This document shows, in pieces, positions 19,472-26,901 of a stretch of DNA of 64,000 bases. Made by a program: the position numbers and the translations under genes. The stretch's first letter is position 1; each line of letters begins with the position of its first letter. The stretch spans positions 372,001-436,000 of the forward strand of contig NZ_CP147919.1 in assembly GCF_039645985.1 (NCBI RefSeq). The letters run 5' to 3'. The notes under the pieces are model-generated. The model saw only the letters and a program-made list of their open reading frames with translations, was not told the DNA's origin and made no database searches. Source of the DNA: Sulfurimonas sp. HSL3-7 (GTDB lineage: Bacteria > Campylobacterota > Campylobacteria > Campylobacterales > Sulfurimonadaceae).

Positions 19472-21082
19472 TTAGAAACGGTAACGAAGGTAGGCGCGGA
19501 TATCTTGCGCTGTGTCAACCATATTCGGACTTGGGAATTCAGAGATCTTATTAGTAGCACCTGTCATCGTACCGAAGAAACCGTTGCTGCCGGCAAAGTT
19601 ATAATCGATATAGGTATAACGAAGTTGGAAACTAAAGATATCATCGATCAACGGCTCAGTGAAGTAGGCTTCATAAGCATCACCACGCGCCGCGATCTTT
19701 GAACCGATGTTTGTATCTTCGGCATACGTGATCGCACGCCAGAATTTTGAGCCGTGGTTATACTCAACTCCCCAACGGCCATCTTCAGAGATAAGAGAAG
19801 GGTACTGAAGTCCAACCCAAACAGAGTATCCTGTTTTTTTGTCATATTGCGGTCTAAAGCTTCCGTCTGTATTAAATTCGCCAAACATACCTTGAAGAGA
19901 ATCTTCATTCGGATCCGTGACACTCACCGCACCACTTACAAAAAATGTCGAATCATCAAGGAAGTCACTCCACTCATCACCTATACCATTGACAGTCAGG
20001 TTCGCAGTAAAGGAATGCAGATTACCGACATCCTCAAAACCGGAAGCATTTGCTGTCTCTGGAGCAGCGGAGTAAAGACGCGGATCAACATCGATCAGAT
20101 GGGCAGCGTAGTAATACTGCATTCCGATGCTGTATTGACCGTCATCATATGGAACAAAGATTAAACCGCCAAGATCGATATTTGGATTGTCATCAACGCT
20201 TGCATATGGTGCAGCATTAAATCTTGGTGCAGCATTGGTCATACCGCGTCCCGCACAGATCTTGGCATACATACCGATATCTTCCATCAGTGTGAACTTG
20301 GAACTTAGCCCGTCAAACTCGACATTGATCGTGTGTCCCATCGGCGAAGCGGCCCGGTCATCATCCCGCATGTTGATGAGGTGGCCGTTGGTAGAGGGGC
20401 GGCGACCGATACTGAAGGTCCACGGGATGTCTGTACCCAGGAAGGTGTCGTTTCTATAGAAGAAGTACGCTGAACGAACACGCAAAGAATCATCGAATGC
20501 ATTTTCACTTGTGATCCAGTCAAATGGTTCATATGCAGCACCCGGATTTCCGGTTTGTGGATTTGCCTGACCTATCGAACGGGCACCAAATGCTTTGTTA
20601 TAAGCCAGCTGCCCGGTAAAACTCATGTTTTCACTGGCTGCCCAGTTCATATTGACCCACAGGCGGTTTGTGAAGAGGGCGCTGTTCTCCTCTTTTGAGC
20701 CGTCTGCCATTTTGTACTGGAGATTATCAACGGCTGTACGGAAGTCGACACCGAATTTCAGGGCATTACCGCTCGTATTTTTGTTGAGGCGGGTGATCGC
20801 CTCGTCGAAATACGCCAATGCCTCCTCGGTTTCGTCCTCTTCGTCTTCCTCTTCACCCTCATCCTCTTCATCTTCTTCAGGCTCGTCTTTCATCGCGGTT
20901 TCCTCTTCTTCCGCTTCTTCTTCAACCACCGGTTTCGCGGCTTTGACCTTTTCGAGTTCGGCTTTAAGTGCCTGCATCTCTGTTTCCATCTCGGACATGC
21001 GGTCGTACATCGATGCTGCCTGCGCGTTGCCTGTTAACAGGGCTGCCGCCGCGAGTGATACGAGTAGGGGCTTTTTGATCAT
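19472..21082 (-). CDS. DUF3373-type outer-membrane porin-like protein
   Basis: A signal peptide (LLVSLAAAALLTGNAQA) is followed by a coiled coil (MYDRMSEMETEMQALKAELEKVK written in pieces across residues 25-48), then a strongly acidic Glu/Asp stretch (about 52-90), then a long beta-barrel-like region ending in YLRYRF, the terminal aromatic signature of outer-membrane proteins. This layout fits the DUF3373 porin-like family common in Campylobacterota. GGAGA sits just upstream of the ATG at 21082. The acidic stretch may lie in the periplasm between coiled coil and barrel, possibly binding cations (inference). Substrate unknown. Confidence 0.8.
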   Translation of the reverse strand: MIKKPLLVSLAAAALLTGNAQAASMYDRMSEMETEMQALKAELEKVKAAKPVVEEEAEEEETAMKDEPEEDEEDEGEEEDEEDETEEALAYFDEAITRLNKNTSGNALKFGVDFRTAVDNLQYKMADGSKEENSALFTNRLWVNMNWAASENMSFTGQLAYNKAFGARSIGQANPQTGNPGAAYEPFDWITSENAFDDSLRVRSAYFFYRNDTFLGTDIPWTFSIGRRPSTNGHLINMRDDDRAASPMGHTINVEFDGLSSKFTLMEDIGMYAKICAGRGMTNAAPRFNAAPYASVDDNPNIDLGGLIFVPYDDGQYSIGMQYYYAAHLIDVDPRLYSAAPETANASGFEDVGNLHSFTANLTVNGIGDEWSDFLDDSTFFVSGAVSVTDPNEDSLQGMFGEFNTDGSFRPQYDKKTGYSVWVGLQYPSLISEDGRWGVEYNHGSKFWRAITYAEDTNIGSKIAARGDAYEAYFTEPLIDDIFSFQLRYTYIDYNFAGSNGFFGTMTGATNKISEFPSPNMVDTAQDIRAYLRYRF

Positions 21083-21344
21083 GTGGAATTCTCCATAATG
21101 TTGTTAGATTGGCAGTAGCATGCCGTAAATGTTCGCACAGATTAACAAAACTAATATAAAAGTTATTTGAATTATTCTCCAAACGGATGCTTACGGTTCA
21201 TTTATCTTTAAATAGAGGTGAGCAGGGAACTTGGGTTACACCTGAATGCAGATGATTGTGGCGTTTGGTAAAGAAGTGTGATGCTGAATCGGAAGGAGCC
21301 GCGGTCTCATAATTAGTTACAGCATGAATTTAAATAATTTTAGG

Positions 21345-21350
21345 TATAAT
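21345..21350 (+). promoter_or_regulatory. -10 box of the rpsB-tsf operon
   Basis: TATAAT in a strongly AT-rich context. A start near 21357 would give an untranslated leader of roughly 145 nt before rpsB. Confidence 0.65.
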
Positions 21351-21469
21351 TCCGCGATTTCTCTCATAACTGGGACAATATCTCAAGTATCACGCCTGAA
21401 AATCGGTGCAGAAAAGTCTGAAAAAATAGACCTGGATGCTGGCGATACTGAAGCAAACCGATCAAAATC

Positions 21470-21485
21470 TAGCACAGAAGTGCTA
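21470..21485 (+). promoter_or_regulatory. Leader hairpin just before the rpsB ribosome-binding site
   Basis: TAGCAC-AGAA-GTGCTA forms a 6-bp stem with a 4-nt loop, ending 5 nt before AAGGA. Its position suits translational control by S2 (inference). S2 leader autoregulation is known in other bacteria, but I cannot match this structure to a described class. Confidence 0.4.
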
Positions 21486-21501
21486 TCAATAAGGACCTCT
21501 T

Positions 21502-22269
21502 ATGGTAACTATGAAAGACCTATTAGAATGCGGTGTACACTTCGGACACCAGACACGTCGCTGGAACCCGAAAATGAAAAAATACATCTTCGGTGTTCGT
21601 AAAAACATCTATATCATCGACCTTCAAAAAACATTGCGTTACTTCCGTAACACATACCAGATCGTTGTTGATGCTGCCGCAGAAGGACAAACTGTTCTTT
21701 TCGTCGGTACAAAAAAACAGGCACGTTCGTCTGTAAAAGAAGCGGCGATCAAGTGTGGTATGCCATACGTTGACAACCGTTGGTTGGGTGGTATGCTGAC
21801 AAACTTCCCGACGATCCAAAAATCGATCCGCAAACTTGAGATCATCGAGCAGATGAAAGAGAACGGGCAGATCGATCTTCTTACCAAAAAAGAAGCGTTG
21901 ATGATGTCTCGCCAGGCAGAGAAGCTTGAGCAGTACCTCGGCGGTATCCGCAACATGAAAAAACTTCCGGACATGCTGTTCGTTGTCGATGCAGTCAAAG
22001 AGCACATCGCGGTTAACGAAGCACGTTGTCTCGGTATCCCGGTTGTTGCACCACTGGATACAAACTGTGATCCTGACCTAATCACTTACCCGATCCCGGG
22101 TAATGATGATGCGATCCGTTCGATCCAGCTTTTCTGTCGTGAAATGGCGGAAGCGATCAACGAAGGTAAAGCGCTTAACGCTGATAACGCGACAAGCGAA
22201 GAAGAGATGCCGTCAGAAGAAGCAGCAGCTGAAGAGACAGCATCTACTGAAACTACAGAGGAAGCATAA
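21502..22269 (+). CDS. rpsB: 30S ribosomal protein S2
   Basis: Ribosomal protein uS2 of the small subunit, needed for S1 binding. [21 protein letters not shown] written as [16 protein letters not shown] at residues 11-26, RNNIYIIDL-like [23 protein letters not shown] and [25 protein letters not shown] (split across 190-214) are diagnostic. The last 30 residues are an acidic Glu/Ala/Thr tail. The ATG at 21502 has AAGGA 7 nt upstream; an internal ATG three codons later is less likely. Two nt separate it from tsf. Confidence 0.98.
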   Translation: MVTMKDLLECGVHFGHQTRRWNPKMKKYIFGVRKNIYIIDLQKTLRYFRNTYQIVVDAAAEGQTVLFVGTKKQARSSVKEAAIKCGMPYVDNRWLGGMLTNFPTIQKSIRKLEIIEQMKENGQIDLLTKKEALMMSRQAEKLEQYLGGIRNMKKLPDMLFVVDAVKEHIAVNEARCLGIPVVAPLDTNCDPDLITYPIPGNDDAIRSIQLFCREMAEAINEGKALNADNATSEEEMPSEEAAAEETASTETTEEA

Positions 22270-22271
22270 TC

Positions 22272-23336
22272 ATGGCAGTTACAGCAGCAATGGTAAAAGA
22301 GTTGCGTCAAGCAACTGATGCACCAATGATGGATTGTAAAAAAGCGTTGACTGAATGTGATGGTGACTTTGATAAAGCATCAGAGTGGCTACGTGAACGC
22401 GGTGTTGCAAAGTCTGCTAAAAAAGCGGACCGCGTAGCAGCTGAAGGTTCTATCGGTCTTAAGATCTCTCCGGACTTCAAACGTGCGACACTGGTTGAAG
22501 TCAACTCTGAGACTGACTTCGTTGCACAGAACGACGGTTTCAAAGATCTTGTATCAAAAACTGTTGCGCAAGCGTTTGAAACAGATGCAGAGACAACAGA
22601 AGCACTTCGCGAGACAGAGCTTGAAGGTAAAGCGTTCAGCGCTTACTTCGATGAGACTGTTGCCAAGATCGGTGAGAAGATCGAAGTACGTCGTATCGCG
22701 GCACTAAGCGGTAACGAAAACGTTGCTGTTAACGGTTATGTTCACTCTAACACACGTATCGGTGTTATCGTTGCTATCGAGTGTGACTCTGCAAAAACTG
22801 CTGAAGCAATGGTGCCGGTAGCGAAGCAAGTCGCAATGCACGCATCTGCGATGAAGCCGACAACGCTTTCTTACAAAGACTTTGATCCTGATTTCGTAGC
22901 GGCAGAGACAGCCGGTCGTATCGAAGCGATCAAAACTGAGAATGAAGAGCGTGCACGTATGAAGAAACCACTTCTTAACGTACCTTCATATATCTCTATG
23001 TGTCAATTGACCGATGACGTTTTGGCGCAGGCTGAAGCCGATATCAAAGCGGCATTGAAAGAGCAGGGTAAACCTGAACAGATCTGGGACAAGATCGTTC
23101 CTGGGCAACTGGCACGTTTTATCGATGATAACACGACTCTTGACAAAGAGCAGGCCCTTCTTGATCAGAAATATGTTCTTGATGACAAGCTGAGCGTTGC
23201 TGAAGCTGTCGCTGCTGCTGGCAAGGCTGCCGGCGGTACTGCTGAGATCTCTGCATTCATTCGCCTTGAAGTAGGTGAAGGTCTCGAGAAAAAAGTCGAT
23301 GACTTTGCTGCCGAAGTTGCAGCACAAATGGCATAA
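22272..23336 (+). CDS. tsf: Elongation factor Ts
   Basis: Guanine nucleotide exchange factor for EF-Tu. The N-terminal UBA-like domain ([19 protein letters not shown]) and the core motif [15 protein letters not shown] are present. At 354 residues it is longer than the E. coli protein (283) and matches the long form typical of Campylobacterota. It is co-transcribed with rpsB, the widely conserved arrangement. Confidence 0.98.
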   Translation: MAVTAAMVKELRQATDAPMMDCKKALTECDGDFDKASEWLRERGVAKSAKKADRVAAEGSIGLKISPDFKRATLVEVNSETDFVAQNDGFKDLVSKTVAQAFETDAETTEALRETELEGKAFSAYFDETVAKIGEKIEVRRIAALSGNENVAVNGYVHSNTRIGVIVAIECDSAKTAEAMVPVAKQVAMHASAMKPTTLSYKDFDPDFVAAETAGRIEAIKTENEERARMKKPLLNVPSYISMCQLTDDVLAQAEADIKAALKEQGKPEQIWDKIVPGQLARFIDDNTTLDKEQALLDQKYVLDDKLSVAEAVAAAGKAAGGTAEISAFIRLEVGEGLEKKVDDFAAEVAAQMA

Positions 23337-23384
23337 ATCTTTTGAAGTGGACTTCGGGTTGATCCCGGGGTTCATTTCGCTCTT

Positions 23385-23407
23385 CCAGGCGGAATCCCTC
23401 CGTCTGG
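23385..23407 (+). terminator. Inverted repeat after tsf
   Basis: CCAGGCGGA and TCCGTCTGG pair over 9 bp (one G-U) around a 5-nt loop, 48 nt past the tsf stop. A weak T-rich stretch follows about 12 nt later rather than directly, so terminator function is only possible. Confidence 0.4.
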
Positions 23408-23505
23408 AGCTTAGGCAGTTCTGTTTTAAGCATCCCGTCTACACCCTTTTACCCATACCTACTAAAAACAAGCCGTTACTAACCCAAAACTAACCCAATT
23501 GCTCT

Positions 23506-23511
23506 TATAAT
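23506..23511 (+). promoter_or_regulatory. -10 box at the lolD-like gene, leaderless candidate
   Basis: TATAAT ends 7 nt before the ATG at 23519 and no Shine-Dalgarno is present, so transcription would begin at or next to the start codon. Confidence 0.5.
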
Positions 23512-23518
23512 ATCTCTT

Positions 23519-24163
23519 ATGAAAATACTTGATGCCCATGCACTTGCCCATCGTTTTGACTACCCTCTGTTTGACAATGTCGATTTGAGCCTTGAAGAGG
23601 GTGAGACGATGGCAATAGTCGGTGCCAGCGGAAGCGGAAAATCGACACTGCTGCACATTTTATCGAGTCTGCTTGAACCGAACGAAGGGGAAGTGCGGCT
23701 TTTCGGAAAAGAGATATACAGCCTCAAAAACAGGGCTCTGGTCGCTCTGCGCCGGGATGATCTCGGGTTGGTTTTTCAATCCCATTACCTGTTTAAAGGA
23801 TTCAGCGCCTACGAAAATCTTGAAGTCTCATCCATCCTTTCCGGCGAAGCTATTGATCAGGGCCTGTTGACGCGTCTTGGTCTGCAAGAGGTCATACAGC
23901 AGAAGGTGACCGAACTTTCCGGGGGACAGCAGCAGCGTGTCTCCATCGCGAGAGTGCTGACGAAAAAGCCGCGTATCATCTTTGCTGATGAACCGACGGG
24001 GAACCTTGACAATGCCACCTCTTTGGAGGTGATGGAGCTTTTTGAAGAGTATGTTTCGGCAAACAGAGCCGCCCTGGTTCTCGTGACCCATAACGAAGCA
24101 TTTGCAAACCGCTGTGACAAGGTCTACCGCCTTCACAACAGAGTGCTTGAAAAGATCAAATAG
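23519..24163 (+). CDS. LolD-like ABC transporter ATP-binding protein
   Basis: ATPase of the LolD/MacB/FtsE class, which drives lipoprotein release from the inner membrane or related exports. Walker A GASGSGKST near residue 38, Q-loop VFQSHYLFKGF, signature LSGGQQQR and Walker B RIIFADEPTGNLD are all present, and YLFKGFSAYENLEVSSIL is typical of LolD. No permease gene is adjacent; in Campylobacterota the LolCE-like permease is often elsewhere. It is convergent with the next gene. Confidence 0.85.
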   Translation: MKILDAHALAHRFDYPLFDNVDLSLEEGETMAIVGASGSGKSTLLHILSSLLEPNEGEVRLFGKEIYSLKNRALVALRRDDLGLVFQSHYLFKGFSAYENLEVSSILSGEAIDQGLLTRLGLQEVIQQKVTELSGGQQQRVSIARVLTKKPRIIFADEPTGNLDNATSLEVMELFEEYVSANRAALVLVTHNEAFANRCDKVYRLHNRVLEKIK

Positions 24164-24169
24164 CGTTAA

Positions 24170-24209
24170 GGGCATCTCCAAAATCCTGGATAGCGTCAGA
24201 GAGATGCCC
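24170..24209. terminator. Inverted repeat between convergent genes
   Basis: GGGCATCTC (24170-24178) and GAGATGCCC (24201-24209) pair perfectly over 9 bp around a 22-nt loop, exactly between two convergent stop codons. No strong T-run follows on either side, so it may only protect 3' ends. Confidence 0.4.
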
Positions 24210-24210
24210 T

Positions 24211-24717
24211 CTATTGTTCGTACGCCTCAAAACGTTCTACGAAACTCTTTTCAACCCTTTCTCCAAAAGCAATATCCTCCTCATCCGTTGTACAGATCAC
24301 ACTGCCGATGTGACGTTTTAAAAGCGCTTCACTGAACGCGAGCGTGGAGAAACAGATATCACTTCTGTCAATGATCAGCATATTGAGCGAAAACGCCTCG
24401 TTTATGCCTTCGGAACGAGGCACCTTGACAAGGGTGTTTTTGTATTTGGCATAGTAGGCGGCACTTTCAAGACTTGTCGTAATGAGATGAAACTCAGAAC
24501 CTTTCAGAAGGGCTTTCTCGATGCTTTGGGCAAGGGGTTGGCTCTCCAGTTCACTGCAGATAAACGTAATGGTTCGGGCCCGAGCTATCTTCTGTTTGAG
24601 CGTATGCAAAAGGTCGCTTTTGTGCTCAGGCAGAAGATAGTATTCATTGGCATTCAGGGTGATTGTGAGAAACATCAGACTGTATATCAGTGCAAATAGC
24701 GGCGGCATTTTCATCAT
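24211..24717 (-). CDS. Secreted protein with degenerate phospholipase D-like domain
   Basis: A signal peptide (LFALIYSLMFLTITLNA) is followed by one PLD-like half: an RARTITFICSELES strand, AIEKALLKGSEFHLIT-type segment, then a NMLIIDRSDICFSTLAFSEA core and a C-terminal VEKSFVERFEAY helix. Active PLD units carry H-x-K in the position where this protein has FSLN, so the catalytic pair is missing. It is therefore probably not a nuclease or lipase; a binding role in the periplasm is possible. It is divergent from the receiver-like gene 57 nt away. Starts at 24717, 24714 or 24708. Confidence 0.55.
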   Translation of the reverse strand: MMKMPPLFALIYSLMFLTITLNANEYYLLPEHKSDLLHTLKQKIARARTITFICSELESQPLAQSIEKALLKGSEFHLITTSLESAAYYAKYKNTLVKVPRSEGINEAFSLNMLIIDRSDICFSTLAFSEALLKRHIGSVICTTDEEDIAFGERVEKSFVERFEAYEQ

Positions 24718-24774
24718 CTTTTGAAGTTATCTTTTGTTACAATGATACCATTAAACGTAAAGGTCTTTTTCTCG

Positions 24775-25692
24775 ATGAATATTCTTCTTGTCAATAATGA
24801 TGCTATTGTCACAAAACTGGTGAAGCTCAGTACCCAAAAGACAGGAGACCGACTCGACACGGCAACATCAATAGACGAGATCAGAGAGGGGAGTTACGAT
24901 CTGCTCATCCTGGACGGGAACCTGTTCAGCCGAGACTTTCTTGAACGTCTGAACGACAAAATCATTTACGCGCATTCGCTCATTATCACGACACGCGAGA
25001 GCGAAGATACCGATCTTTTTGAGAAACATCTCTACAAACCGTTTTTACCGACTGAACTGCTTCTGATGCTCCATCAGATCGGCACATCCGTTGAAAAAGA
25101 GCATGAAGAGGCGTCACGCGAAATCATCTTTGATGATTTTGAAGAGCCGTTTATCAGCAAAGATGATATTTTCGGCGGTGAAGACGAAGCGGAACAGGAT
25201 GCGCTAGAACGCGTTCAGCGCTTTGAGAAGATCGACGAAGAGCCTTTTGAAGAGATCAATGCGGATGAAGCAAGCGAGGAAGAGGTCCTCGAAAACATCT
25301 TTTCAGACGAGGAGGTCTCGGCAGTCAAGGCTATTTTGGATGTCCTGGGGGAAGAACGGCCTGATGAGGAAAATATGGCCGAAGATACCTTCGATACGAG
25401 AGAAGAGGCGGGCGATATAGACCAGGAACTTGAAGCGGCACTGCGCAATCTAAGTGAAGCAGATCTTGCGCGGGGGTTGGATGATGAACTGCTGCTGCAA
25501 TTTGATGATCTTCCGGCAGACGATCTCGCCTGGGAAGAACCGAAGACAAAAAGCCCCTCGAAGCATCAAAATCAAGAGTCTATCGAAACGCTTCGAACCC
25601 TTCTTAAAGCGCTGGAAAACCCGCAGCTCTCAAAATCGCTGCGGGGCACAATAACGATCAACCTTACATTCGGAGAAGATAATGAATCATGA
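24775..25692 (+). CDS. Receiver-domain protein with long acidic C-terminus
   Basis: Residues 1-110 read as a CheY-like receiver: MNILLVNND (acidic pocket partly N-N-D), phospho-acceptor-type LLILDGN, IITT and a KPF lysine. The following 190 residues are very acidic with repeated E/D clusters and end in a small beta segment (GTITINLTFGED). No DNA-binding output domain is seen. The ATG at 24775 has no upstream homology in the longer frame from 24721 and makes a proper strand-1 start. It overlaps gmk by 11 nt, so the two are translated together. Role unknown; a phospho-switched scaffold is possible (inference). Confidence 0.6.
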   Translation: MNILLVNNDAIVTKLVKLSTQKTGDRLDTATSIDEIREGSYDLLILDGNLFSRDFLERLNDKIIYAHSLIITTRESEDTDLFEKHLYKPFLPTELLLMLHQIGTSVEKEHEEASREIIFDDFEEPFISKDDIFGGEDEAEQDALERVQRFEKIDEEPFEEINADEASEEEVLENIFSDEEVSAVKAILDVLGEERPDEENMAEDTFDTREEAGDIDQELEAALRNLSEADLARGLDDELLLQFDDLPADDLAWEEPKTKSPSKHQNQESIETLRTLLKALENPQLSKSLRGTITINLTFGEDNES

Positions 25693-26305
25693 TGCAGGCG
25701 CAATCCTTGTCTTGTCGGGCCCAAGCGGCGCCGGCAAAAGTTCGCTGATCAAAAAAATCGAAGATGAGATCGGCGCCTTTTACTTCTCTATATCGACGAC
25801 AACGCGTCCCATGCGCGAAGGCGAGATCGACGGCGTGCATTATCATTTTGTGAGCAAAGAGCAGTTCGAAAGCGATATTGAAAAAGAGAACTTTCTGGAG
25901 TATGCTGTCGTACACGGCAACTATTACGGCACGTCGATCAAACCTGTAAAAAAAGCGCTCAAAGAGGGCAAACTGGTCCTCTTCGATATCGATGTCCAAG
26001 GACATGACGCCGTGCAGAAACGTCTGGCGGATATCACCACTTCGGTCTTCGTAACCACGCCGACACTCAGGGAACTTGAACACCGCCTGACCGCCCGGGG
26101 TACGGATGCCCAGGAGATCATAGACAAACGTATCGAAATGGCGAAACGCGAGGTACAGCGCATTTGTGAGTACGACTACCTGGTGATCAATGACGATCTG
26201 GATGAAGCGGCAAAGGTGCTGGTCAATATTGCCAAAGCTGCCCGGATGAAGATCCCGAGTATCGCTATCAATGAATTTATTCTGGAGTGGGAAAACGAGG
26301 CCTGA
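25682..26305 (+). CDS. gmk: Guanylate kinase
   Basis: Converts GMP to GDP using ATP. P-loop LSGPSGAGKSSL near residue 12, STTTRPMREGEIDGVHYHF (GMP site) and VVHGNYYGTS are diagnostic. Length of 207 residues is standard. Start ATG 25682 overlaps the acidic receiver gene; AGAAGAT lies just upstream. Confidence 0.97.
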   Translation: MNHDAGAILVLSGPSGAGKSSLIKKIEDEIGAFYFSISTTTRPMREGEIDGVHYHFVSKEQFESDIEKENFLEYAVVHGNYYGTSIKPVKKALKEGKLVLFDIDVQGHDAVQKRLADITTSVFVTTPTLRELEHRLTARGTDAQEIIDKRIEMAKREVQRICEYDYLVINDDLDEAAKVLVNIAKAARMKIPSIAINEFILEWENEA

Positions 26306-26365
26306 GCGCCGCACATTGCACTAAAACGAGTGAAACGCTCAGCTTGCTGACGTTCCAGTGAGAAG

Positions 26366-26463
26366 AAGGGTACCGTTCGCGAAGCGATGTTTCTTCGGAA
26401 TCCAAGACTTTACAAGTCAAGCTGGATCTGCCTCTTTGGGTATCACCATCTTTTATAATCCTT
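26366..26463 (+). repeat. Dispersed intergenic repeat, copy A
   Basis: It shares with 52126-52373 the blocks AAGGGTACCG, GCGATGTTTC, ACTTTACAAGT, AGCTGG-TCTGCC-CTT-GGGTATC and CCATCTTTT-ATAATCC, in partly different order. The ends were not defined. Confidence 0.5.
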
Positions 26464-26620
26464 TCTTCTTTTCTCAATCATCTTTTTTGAATATTTTTCA
26501 ATAGCTAGTATGTTACATTTCTTTCTTGCTAGCTCAAGAAAGAAACCTAACGAAAAGAAAGAAGAGCTATACCCTCCGGCCAGAAGTCATTGCTGGAACT
26601 TTGACCTTTCATCCGGTGGC

Positions 26621-26642
26621 ATTCCGGCACTTCTGCCGGAAT
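26621..26642. repeat. REP-like palindrome
   Basis: ATTCCGGC, a 6-nt loop, then GCCGGAAT: a perfect 8-bp stem of the kind seen in many proteobacterial repetitive extragenic palindromes. Only one copy is in the window. Confidence 0.45.
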
Positions 26643-26849
26643 CAGTGTCATGACGCATAAAATATAAACTTCCAAGAGATCATGGATAGTATGGAAAGTT
26701 CAATGTTACCTAAAATGAGGCGAAGCCGATGGGCTCTTTCCCTTCACTTTGCCGAAGGCAACCCCCTTACTATTTCCCTTCACCCTTCACTCTTCACCTT
26801 GCCGAAGGCAAACTTTTTACCCTTTACAAAATATTAACATCCGCTTCGC

Positions 26850-26855
26850 TATAAT
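26850..26855 (+). promoter_or_regulatory. -10 box of alaS
   Basis: TATAAT 46 nt upstream of the alaS ATG. Confidence 0.55.
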
Positions 26856-26901
26856 CGCGTATTAAACTAAGGGTCCTGAGCGGCTTAGAAAAGACAGAAC
26901 A

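Larger units (their letters stand above)
21083..21501. other. Divergent porin / rpsB intergenic region
   Basis: It holds the short AT-rich leader of the porin gene on the left and the rpsB promoter (TATAAT 21345-21350) with a leader of about 145 nt on the right. Nothing recognisable was seen between about 21190 and 21340. Confidence 0.5.
26306..26901. other. 600-bp intergenic region with several repeats, before alaS
   Basis: No plausible gene. It contains a segment similar to the 52.1-52.4 kb intergenic region (26310-26463), a perfect stem ATTCCGGC/GCCGGAAT (26621-26642), two copies of a short TTGCC-GAA-GGCAA hairpin near 26751 and 26799 separated by TTCACCC-type repeats, and the alaS promoter. 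Low coding potential and stacked repeats suggest an accumulation zone for small mobile or palindromic sequences. Confidence 0.6.
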
